Assembly (NCBI GenBank): GCA_051880395.1
Contig: JBJENW010000201.1
Location: 1 to 56,348 of the forward strand
DNA length: 56,348 nt
Direction: 5' to 3'
Source of the DNA: JBJENW01 sp051880395
GTDB lineage: Bacteria > Bacillota > Clostridia > Lachnospirales > Lachnospiraceae
Below the pieces are notes generated by a model. It did no database searches. It had not been told where the DNA came from and was given only the letters and a program-made list of their open reading frames with translations. Each line of letters begins with the position of its first letter. Position 1 is the stretch's first letter. Shown piece after piece: positions 24,226 through 31,108 of the stretch. Made by a program: the position numbers and the translations under genes.

Positions 24226-25344
24226 ATGAAACGACATGTAAGAGCCGCGGCACTCTGCCTCGCCGGAGTACTGCTTTTCGCAGGATGCGGAAAAAAAACA
24301 GAGGAACCAGTACAGCAGCCAAAGGAGACTGTAGTTGAGGAACCGTCAAAAGAACCATCAAAAGAGGCACCATCAAAGAAGAAAACAGAGGATCATACAA
24401 ATGAAGCAAGAAATCCACTGACTGGGGAATGGATCAGCAAAGAGGCTGCAGCGCAGCGTCCGTTTGCCTGCATGATGGGAAACACAAGCGATGCTCAGCC
24501 ACAGTACGGCATTGGAGATGCAGATGTGATCTATGAAGCACCTGTTGAGGGAAGTTTTACGCGTTTGATGGTTTTGTTTCAGGATTATCAGAAAGTAGAG
24601 CGCGTGGAATCCATCCGCAGCTGTCGTCTGTATTTTGCTTATTTTGCAAAAGAATTTGATGCAATTTATGCACATTGGGGACAAGCGATTTACGCCAATG
24701 ATATGCTTTCCAGAATGGACGATTTAGATGCAGAGGATGGTGCTTTAAACGGAAGCTTCCATAGAGATCCCGATCGAAGATCTCCACATAATGGATATAC
24801 GACCGGGGCAGATGTAGTTGCAGGAATTGCGGCAAAAGGGTATTCGACAGCACACAGTGAAACATACCAGGAACATTATACTTTTAATAAAAATGAGAAA
24901 AAAGATGTGATTCCGTCCGGTGCTGTAGATGCAGCTGTTGTGCAACCGGGATATGTTGTGAATAAGCCATGGTTTTCCTATGATGAAAAGAGCGGATTAT
25001 ATCAGAGATTTCAGTTTGGTGAACCGCAGATCGATGCAAAGACAAATCAACAGGTTGGTGTTAAGAATGTGATCTTGCAGTATACACCTTGGCACAATGA
25101 AGATGATAATGGATATCTGTATTTTGAGACTGTAGCAAGTGGTACAGGAAAATATCTGACAAATGGAAAAGCCATTGATATTACCTGGCAGAAAGAGAAT
25201 GAAGATTCTCCGACAAAGTATTTTGATGCCTCCGGAAACGAAATTACGCTGAATCAGGGAAAAACCTGGGTTTGCATCGTGCAGGACTCCAAAGCTGATG
25301 GCGTACAGGTTTATGGGACGAAGGAAGAATTTGAAGGAAAGTAA
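24226..25344 (+). CDS. DUF3048 domain lipoprotein (YerB-like)
   Basis: A 372-residue exported lipoprotein of unknown function. The signal peptide ends in the lipobox LFAGC with Cys21. A Glu/Lys/Pro-rich linker (about 22-60) follows. The DUF3048 region then starts at RNPLTGEW and contains RPFACMMGNTSDAQPQYGIG, YEAPVEGSFTRLMVLFQDY, VESIRSCRLYF, and YAHWGQAIYA. The ATG at 24226 follows CGGAGGG. The frame is open to 24139, but that would bury the signal peptide and reach into the structured leader. Homologues include Bacillus YerB. LspA, encoded at 53.8 kb, would process it. Confidence 0.9.
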   Translation: MKRHVRAAALCLAGVLLFAGCGKKTEEPVQQPKETVVEEPSKEPSKEAPSKKKTEDHTNEARNPLTGEWISKEAAAQRPFACMMGNTSDAQPQYGIGDADVIYEAPVEGSFTRLMVLFQDYQKVERVESIRSCRLYFAYFAKEFDAIYAHWGQAIYANDMLSRMDDLDAEDGALNGSFHRDPDRRSPHNGYTTGADVVAGIAAKGYSTAHSETYQEHYTFNKNEKKDVIPSGAVDAAVVQPGYVVNKPWFSYDEKSGLYQRFQFGEPQIDAKTNQQVGVKNVILQYTPWHNEDDNGYLYFETVASGTGKYLTNGKAIDITWQKENEDSPTKYFDASGNEITLNQGKTWVCIVQDSKADGVQVYGTKEEFEGK

Positions 25345-25361
25345 GATAGAGGTTAGACAGA

Positions 25362-27008
25362 ATGAGTAAGAAAAGTAAATCGAATTTCCTGATGCAGGGA
25401 ACGATCCTCGCAGTTGCATCACTGGTCAGTCGTGTTATTGGACTGCTTTATCGAATCCCGGTAACCAATATTATTGGGGATATGGGAAATAGTTTTTATA
25501 GCTGTGCATTTGAGATTTACAGTATCGTACTGTTGATTTCATCTTACAGTCTTCCACTTGCCGTGTCGAAACTTGTATCCGCCCGTGTCCAAAAAGGCGA
25601 GCGGCGCAATGCCTATCGCGTATTGAAGGGTTCCATTATTTTTGCACTCTGCTCTGGTACAGCAGCAGGAATTCTGATTTATTTTTGTGCAGGATTTTTT
25701 ACACGCGTTATGAAGACACCATTGAGTATTTATGCACTAAAAGTGCTGGCACCGATTTTTGTTGTGGTTGCCGTGTTGGGTGTTTTGCGTGGATTTTTTC
25801 AGGGACTTGGTTCCATGATACCAAGTGCGATCTCGCAGATCATTGAGCAGATCATCAATGCGATCATGAGTGTCTGGGGCGCCTATACACTTTATCATTA
25901 TGGTGAAAAAATAGGTGGTGTGCTTGGAAATAAAAACTTATACGGTGCTGCTTACGGTGCTGCCGGAAGTACATTTGGAACTGGAATGGGCGCAGTTGCA
26001 GCGCTTGTATTTATGTTTGTCTTATTTATGTCGTATAAAAAAGTATTTTTCGATTTGATGAAAAATGATCGTAGTCGAAAAAAAGAACCGTATCGTCAGA
26101 TTTTTGCCCTTTTGATCATGACGATCATTCCGGTTTTGATGAGCACTGCGATTTATAATATCAGTTCAACGATCGATCAGGGAATTTATAAAAATATGGC
26201 TTTATGGCGTGGAATGGAAGATATGGATGTAGATATCAGCTGGGGTATTTTTTCTGTCCGTTATAAAACGATCATTAATGTCCCGCTGGCATTTGCCTCT
26301 GCCATGGCATCTTCCTGTGTACCGTCATTGACGGCAGCTTTCCTGCAGAAAGATCGGCGGCTGGTCAATCGCCGAATTAATTTATCTATTCGATTTATTA
26401 TGATCATCACATTCCCGTGCGCGGTTGGAATTGCAGTGATCCCTGGTCCGATATTACAATTGCTTGGTTTATACGAAAAAACAGGCATGGCAGCACAAAT
26501 GTTGCGTGTCGGCGCGATCTCGATCGTTTTTTATTCACTGTCGACATTATCCAATGCTCTGTTACAGGGAATCAATCGCATGAAAGCTCCGGTACATAAC
26601 GCAGTAAAAGCATTGGTCATTCATGTGATCGTTCTGGTGGCATTGCTGGCATTTACAAATCTTGGCATTTACGCTGTAATCTGGTCAAATACCGTGTTTG
26701 CCTTCTTCATGTGCCTGTTTAATGCCATGTCTTTGCGGCGTTATGCAAAATATCGACAGGAAATACAGAAAACATTTGTGATTCCTGGAATTTCCGCTGT
26801 GATCATGGGAATTTTGGTGACAATTTTATATCATATATTTGTCATCTTTGCAGGAAATGCGATCGCAACGATACTTTCTATTTGTTTTGGGGCATTTATT
26901 TATTTAGTTCTTTTATTGGCATTAAAAGGATTAAATGAAGAGGAAATTCGCAGTATGCCAAAGGGAACCATGCTGTTGCGATTGTTAAAAAAATTACATT
27001 TATTATAA
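25362..27008 (+). CDS. spoVB: MOP-superfamily polysaccharide flippase, SpoVB-like
   Basis: A 548-residue polytopic membrane protein with about 14 hydrophobic segments. The N-terminus FLMQGTILAVASLVSRVIGLLYRIPVTNIIG (parts FLMQGTILAVASLVSR and IGLLYRIPVTNIIG) is the classic start of the SpoVB/MurJ/Wzx group. In Bacillus, SpoVB is needed for spore cortex formation, and relatives flip lipid-linked peptidoglycan or polysaccharide precursors. The substrate cannot be assigned. It starts 17 nt after the DUF3048 gene, and a BofC_C gene lies next, both consistent with an envelope or spore role. Confidence 0.85.
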   Translation: MSKKSKSNFLMQGTILAVASLVSRVIGLLYRIPVTNIIGDMGNSFYSCAFEIYSIVLLISSYSLPLAVSKLVSARVQKGERRNAYRVLKGSIIFALCSGTAAGILIYFCAGFFTRVMKTPLSIYALKVLAPIFVVVAVLGVLRGFFQGLGSMIPSAISQIIEQIINAIMSVWGAYTLYHYGEKIGGVLGNKNLYGAAYGAAGSTFGTGMGAVAALVFMFVLFMSYKKVFFDLMKNDRSRKKEPYRQIFALLIMTIIPVLMSTAIYNISSTIDQGIYKNMALWRGMEDMDVDISWGIFSVRYKTIINVPLAFASAMASSCVPSLTAAFLQKDRRLVNRRINLSIRFIMIITFPCAVGIAVIPGPILQLLGLYEKTGMAAQMLRVGAISIVFYSLSTLSNALLQGINRMKAPVHNAVKALVIHVIVLVALLAFTNLGIYAVIWSNTVFAFFMCLFNAMSLRRYAKYRQEIQKTFVIPGISAVIMGILVTILYHIFVIFAGNAIATILSICFGAFIYLVLLLALKGLNEEEIRSMPKGTMLLRLLKKLHLL

Positions 27009-27086
27009 AAGGATGTTGGAATGGTTATCATTTCATTATCGGAAAATGTTTGAAACTGAAAAATATGGGAATACTGATAAAAAAGG

Positions 27087-27115
27087 AAAGAAGGCGGCTG
27101 TTTGCCGCTTTCTTT
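27087..27115 (+). terminator. Terminator after the SpoVB-like gene
   Basis: AAAGAAGGCGGC (27087-27098) pairs with GCCGCTTTCTTT (27104-27115) around a 5-nt loop, with one mismatch in the stem. The U-tract is interrupted (TTTCTTT), so read-through to the next gene is possible. Confidence 0.65.
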
Positions 27116-27133
27116 GCAGAAAAGAGGCAGAAG

Positions 27134-27544
27134 ATGCATAAAATCAATCGTATTCGCATATTTTTTTGTGCCCTTTTACTGGTCATCGGATTTGGCACCT
27201 ATCATATGGGCTATCAATTTGTGACACAGAATGCGGCACATTCCAAAGAAAAATCTATAGAATCCGATGAACCAAAAAAGAAAACGGAGGTGGCAGTCCG
27301 ACAAAAACAGGAAACAGACAAAAAATCCGTGAAAAGCGCCAATCCGATGGTGTCCTATTCCTATGCAGTCGTAGCAGAGGATGGATATCTGACCGTCTAC
27401 GAATCGGATTTAAAAACCGTATACTTATACACCTGTATCCCGTTGGATTCCTTACCTAAGAGCGTACAAACCGAAATCTCCAAAGGAAAACTATTTGCAA
27501 CCGAGCAGGAACTCTATTCCTTTTTAGAGACATATTCCAGCTGA
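27134..27544 (+). CDS. BofC C-terminal domain protein
   Basis: A 136-residue protein with an N-terminal signal anchor (about 6-27, IRIFFCALLLVIGFGTYHMG), a polar linker (about 32-70), and a C-terminal domain (about 73-136). The domain follows the BofC_C pattern: YSYAVVAEDGYLTVYES, then a YTCIPLDSLPKSVQTEISKG segment and EQELYSFLETYSS. In Bacillus BofC restrains the SpoIVB protease in the forespore through its N-terminal domain, which is absent here, so the role may differ. The ATG at 27134 has GAGG 6 nt upstream. The longer frame to 27050 would include the terminator stem. A 233-bp element begins 4 nt after the stop. Confidence 0.7.
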   Translation: MHKINRIRIFFCALLLVIGFGTYHMGYQFVTQNAAHSKEKSIESDEPKKKTEVAVRQKQETDKKSVKSANPMVSYSYAVVAEDGYLTVYESDLKTVYLYTCIPLDSLPKSVQTEISKGKLFATEQELYSFLETYSS

Positions 27545-27548
27545 TGGC

Positions 27549-27781
27549 TCTCAACCAAATGAGACTGTATACGGACGTTCGTCTCAACGAGAGCCTGCCT
27601 TCCGAAAAAACACGGTTCCTGTGGAAGTGAGCTAAGTCTTAAGAGCGCCTAACACTCTCAGGAAGAGCCTTCGAGTGTAAGGCGCTCTAAAGACTGGATC
27701 TCACTTCCACCCACCGAATTGTTTTTTCGGAAGGCAGGCTCTCGTTGAGACGAACTGTTTATTGGAGCCGATTGGTTGAGA
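27549..27781 (+). repeat. 233-bp long-hairpin element, copy 1
   Basis: Bounded by perfect 8-bp terminal inverted repeats TCTCAACC / GGTTGAGA. Inside, a perfect 35-bp outer stem (27577-27611 with 27721-27755) encloses an 11-bp stem (27621-27631 with 27700-27710). Next come AGTCT/AGACT (27635-27639 with 27691-27695), AGAGCGCCT/AGGCGCTCT (27642-27650 with 27680-27688) and ACACTC/GAGTGT, capped by a 15-nt loop. Copy 2 is the same element inverted. No ORF of note and no transposase. The 27545-28219 stretch contains only this copy, copy 2, a 126-bp spacer and a promoter. Confidence 0.85.
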
Positions 27782-27907
27782 TGCTTTTGCTCAAATATCT
27801 GAAAAGGACTTTACTTGCTGTCTGTCGGCGGGCAAAACGCAGTGAAAATGAAACGATATAGAAGAATATTACTTACTATCTCTATTTTCAAGCGTATACA
27901 AAAAATC

Positions 27908-28140
27908 TCTCAACCGTTCGGTTCCAATAAACAGTTTTGCAGCACGGCAGGCATCCCTGCAAAAAAACATTTCGGCGGGCGCAGGTGAGATCCTGTGCTT
28001 AGAGTGCCTTATGCTCGAAGGCCATCCTGAGAGTATTAGGCACTCTTAGCACATAGCTCACCGGAGCAGGAGCCGTGTTTTTTGCAGGGATGCCTGCCGT
28101 GCTGCAAAACGTCCGCATAGGAATACACCCCCGGTTGAGA
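27908..28140 (-). repeat. 233-bp long-hairpin element, copy 2 (inverted relative to copy 1)
   Basis: Same length and same 8-bp termini as copy 1. The outer stem pairs 27934-27968 with 28077-28110 (34 bp plus one extra A). Inner stems are GGTGAG/CTCACC (27984-27989 with 28057-28062), TGTGCT/AGCACA (27994-27999 with 28048-28053) and AGAGTGCCT/AGGCACTCT (28001-28009 with 28038-28046). Loop and junction bases are shared with copy 1 read in reverse complement (AAAAACACGG, GTGAGCTA, CTCTCAGGA, CCTTCGAG, GGATCTCAC). Most outer-stem bases differ but remain paired. A TATACA at 27895-27900 precedes it on the plus strand. Confidence 0.85.
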
Positions 28141-28152
28141 TATTTTTATGCA

Positions 28153-28181
28153 TTGAAAAATTTTTTTTGATGTGATAGAAT
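28153..28181 (+). promoter_or_regulatory. Probable sigma-A promoter of the BaiN-like flavoprotein gene
   Basis: TTGAAA at 28153-28158, a 17-nt spacer and TAGAAT at 28176-28181, 38 nt before the ATG. It starts 12 bp after the end of hairpin element copy 2. Confidence 0.65.
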
Positions 28182-28219
28182 GAGACGAATCAAAGAACGT
28201 GAAAAGGAAAGGATACAGC

Positions 28220-29503
28220 ATGAAACGCAGGAAAAAGTCCGACATCATTGTAGTAGGAGCGGGTGCGTCCGGTCTGATGGCTGCGATACAGGCAGCACGA
28301 AAAGGCGCATCTGTACTGGTGTTAGAGCATAAGGAAACAGCCGGGAAAAAAATATTGAAGACCGGAAATGGAAAATGCAATTATACCAATCGCTTGCAGC
28401 CAAAAGATGCCTACCGCGGCACACATCCGGAATTTGCCAGAGGAATCCTCAAACAGTTTTCTGTCGATGATACGATTCATTTTTTTCAAGAGATCGGCAT
28501 TTATCCAAAAGAAAAGAATGGGTATCTGTATCCGGCAAGCCAACAGGCATCTGCTGTGCAGGAGGCACTTTTGGAGGAAATCAGGCGGCTGGGTATTCCA
28601 ATTTTGACCGATGTCGGTATTCGAAAAATCGAAAAAAAACAACAGGGGTTTTTCCTAGACGTCAAAGGGGAGACCGATTATCAGTGTCAATGTTGTATTC
28701 TTGCCTGTGGCGGGATGGCGGATCCGAAATCCGGCAGTGACGGAAGTGGATTTTATTATTGCAGACCATTGGGACATACCGTTATCGAACCGCAACCAGC
28801 TCTAGTTCCACTGCTTTGTAATGCGCCTTTTTTAAAAGAGATGTCCGGTGTTCGAATGGATGCGACCGTGCAGATTTTGGGGCAGACCGAACATGGAAAC
28901 CTTCTTTTGGCAGAAGATACTGGTGAATTACAGTTGACGGAATATGGAATTTCCGGAATTCCGACGTTTCAGGTCAGCCGTTATGCACAGATGGCACTTC
29001 AAAGTGGGAAAAAAGTGATCGCACAGCTAGATCTTTTTCCAGCACTTTCCGAAGAATCATTGAAACAAGAATTATTTGACCGGTTTACACATTTTTCTGA
29101 TACGCGTTCTAATTTGGGATGTATCAGCGGATTATTGCCCAAAAAAGTGGCACAGGTTCTGCTGAAAAAAGCGGGTCTGAAATCGGAACAGACCGCGAAG
29201 GTGTTATCAGAAAAACAGCTATATCATCTCTGCAGGACGATCAAATCTCTGCAGATGCCTGTCACTGCCACCAAAGGCTTTGCAATGGCGCAGACGACCG
29301 CCGGGGGAATTGATACGAAAGAGATCACTCCGCAGATGGAATCCCGTCTGGTGAGCGGTTTATTTTTTGCAGGAGAAATGGTCGATATCGACGGGAAATG
29401 CGGCGGTTACAACCTGCAGTGGGCGTGGAGCTCCGGTACGATTGCAGGAATCTATGCAGCGAAAAAAGCACAAAACAGCATCAGAAAGGAGAAACGGTCA
29501 TGA
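28220..29503 (+). CDS. NAD(P)/FAD-dependent oxidoreductase, BaiN/HI0933 family
   Basis: A 427-residue flavoprotein. The dinucleotide-binding motif VVGAGASGLMAA begins near residue 11. The family signature GKKILKTGNGKCNYTN follows at about 45-60, then the ILACGGMADPKSGSDGSG segment and the C-terminal FAD-contacting DIDGKCGGYNLQWAWSSG. The family includes BaiN of bile-acid-degrading clostridia, but most members have unknown substrates. The ATG at 28220 follows AAAGGA. A GTG at 28199 is in frame but has no ribosome site. The stop overlaps the next start as ATGA. Confidence 0.88.
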   Translation: MKRRKKSDIIVVGAGASGLMAAIQAARKGASVLVLEHKETAGKKILKTGNGKCNYTNRLQPKDAYRGTHPEFARGILKQFSVDDTIHFFQEIGIYPKEKNGYLYPASQQASAVQEALLEEIRRLGIPILTDVGIRKIEKKQQGFFLDVKGETDYQCQCCILACGGMADPKSGSDGSGFYYCRPLGHTVIEPQPALVPLLCNAPFLKEMSGVRMDATVQILGQTEHGNLLLAEDTGELQLTEYGISGIPTFQVSRYAQMALQSGKKVIAQLDLFPALSEESLKQELFDRFTHFSDTRSNLGCISGLLPKKVAQVLLKKAGLKSEQTAKVLSEKQLYHLCRTIKSLQMPVTATKGFAMAQTTAGGIDTKEITPQMESRLVSGLFFAGEMVDIDGKCGGYNLQWAWSSGTIAGIYAAKKAQNSIRKEKRS

Positions 29504-31107
29504 TTCGTCTACAACAGATCAAACTGCCGATCGATCATACCGAAGAAGCATTAAAGAAAAAAATCATAAAAACGCTGCGAATCGAAGAAAAGCAGTTAAA
29601 AAGCTATCGCATTCACAAGCAGTCGATCGATGCCCGCAAAAAACCGGAGCTTTTTTACAGTTATACCATTGATGCAGAAGTAAAAAAGGAGACAGAAGTT
29701 TTAAAACGGGTAAAGGTGGCAAGCAAAGTTACAGACAAATGTTATACGTTTCCGGACAGTGGAGACATGCGTTTGCCCGAGCGGCCTGTGATCGCAGGGG
29801 CCGGTCCGGCAGGTTTATTCTGTGCGTATGCACTGGCGAAACACGGCTATGCACCGATCGTGATCGAACGTGGGAAAAAAATGGAAGATCGCGTACAGGA
29901 TGTGGAAACGTTTTGGAAGACAGGCGTATTAAACCCGGATTCCAATGTACAGTTCGGAGAAGGCGGTGCAGGAACATTCTCCGACGGCAAGCTAAATACG
30001 CTGGTAAAGGATAAGTTTGGGCGAAACCGAAAGGTACTGGATCTTTTTATTCAAATGGGTGCTCCAAAACAGATTGGTTATGAGAGCAAACCACATATCG
30101 GGACGGATCTGTTACATGATGTAATACGAAACCTGCGAAACGAGATTTTGACATTGGGAGGGGAATTTTATTTTGAAACCTGTCTAAAAGATATCCGTTT
30201 TCAACAGAATCAGATTTCGGAGATTGTTGTAGAACATAAGGGAGCAGAACGTGTCATTCCGACACAGGTTCTGGTTCTTGCTATCGGTCATTCTGCCCGC
30301 GATACGTTTGCCATGCTGCATGACAGAGCCGTTCCAATGGAGGCAAAGGCATTTGCAGTGGGGCTTCGCGTGGAACATCCGCAGCGTTTTATCAATGAAA
30401 CACAATATGGGACAACGGACAGAAAACTTCCGGCTGCTCCATATAAATTGACTGCAAAAGCGAAAAACGGTCGTGGCGTCTACTCATTTTGTATGTGTCC
30501 GGGCGGATATGTTGTAAATGCTTCTTCAGAGCCAAAACATTTAGCAGTCAACGGTATGAGTTATTTTGATCGTGACAGTGCGAATGCAAACAGTGCGATC
30601 ATTGTTGCGGTTACACCAAAAGATTATCCGACAGACGGACCGCTTGCCGGAATTGTGTTTCAACGAGAACTAGAAGCACGTGCATATGAATTGGCAAACG
30701 GTGCGATTCCGCAACAATTGTATGGTGATTTTAAAGAAAATAAAGAGAGCGTCGCGTACGGCTCTTTTGATAGTTGTGCAAAAGGGAAAACGACATTTGC
30801 AAATCTGCGAGGTCTTTTTTCGGATAGTATCTCGGAAGCGTTTATTGACGGAATGGAAAGCTTCCAGCGACAGATTCCAAACTTTAATTGTAACGATGCG
30901 ATTCTCTCCGGCGTGGAAAGCCGGACAAGTTCACCCGTGCGGATCTGGCGTGACGAAAGCTTTGAATCTGAAAAGAGGGGATTATATCCGTGTGGGGAAG
31001 GTGCCGGCTATGCAGGCGGTATAATGTCCGCGGCGATGGACGGTTTGAAAGTAGCAGAGGCGATCGCCCGAAAATATCAGTGTTTTCATTTAGGAAAGGA
31101 AGAATAA
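29500..31107 (+). CDS. FAD-dependent protein (uncharacterised dehydrogenase family)
   Basis: A 535-residue protein. A small N-terminal domain (about 1-75, IRLQQIKLPIDHTEEALKKKI beginning; parts IRLQQIKLP and DHTEEALKKKI) with a ferredoxin-like look precedes the FAD domain. The FAD domain has VIAGAGPAGLFCAYALAKHG (GAGPAG at 100-105), the NVQFGEGGAGTFSDGKLNT loop, and the C-terminal GEGAGYAGGIMSAAMDGLKVAEAI (as GEGAGYAGGIMSAAMDG). The family is widespread in Clostridia, and its substrate is unknown. The start ATG overlaps the previous stop (ATGA), and AAAGGAG precedes it, so the pair is translationally coupled. Confidence 0.85.
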   Translation: MIRLQQIKLPIDHTEEALKKKIIKTLRIEEKQLKSYRIHKQSIDARKKPELFYSYTIDAEVKKETEVLKRVKVASKVTDKCYTFPDSGDMRLPERPVIAGAGPAGLFCAYALAKHGYAPIVIERGKKMEDRVQDVETFWKTGVLNPDSNVQFGEGGAGTFSDGKLNTLVKDKFGRNRKVLDLFIQMGAPKQIGYESKPHIGTDLLHDVIRNLRNEILTLGGEFYFETCLKDIRFQQNQISEIVVEHKGAERVIPTQVLVLAIGHSARDTFAMLHDRAVPMEAKAFAVGLRVEHPQRFINETQYGTTDRKLPAAPYKLTAKAKNGRGVYSFCMCPGGYVVNASSEPKHLAVNGMSYFDRDSANANSAIIVAVTPKDYPTDGPLAGIVFQRELEARAYELANGAIPQQLYGDFKENKESVAYGSFDSCAKGKTTFANLRGLFSDSISEAFIDGMESFQRQIPNFNCNDAILSGVESRTSSPVRIWRDESFESEKRGLYPCGEGAGYAGGIMSAAMDGLKVAEAIARKYQCFHLGKEE

Positions 31108-31108
31108 A

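Noticed and set aside
27848..27988. A 46-codon ORF (ATG at 27848) running from the spacer into hairpin element copy 2
   Set aside because: No clear ribosome site, and most of its codons lie in the palindromic stem, whose sequence is dictated by base pairing. Treated as a chance frame.
27549..28140. Insertion sequence or CRISPR interpretation of the two elements
   Set aside because: No transposase ORF, no short regularly spaced repeats and no spacers. The two copies differ too much in their stems for a recent insertion pair.
28036..28380. Minus-strand frame of about 114 codons across element copy 2 and the start of the flavoprotein gene
   Set aside because: It overlaps a well-supported plus-strand gene and the element stems and has no independent coding evidence.
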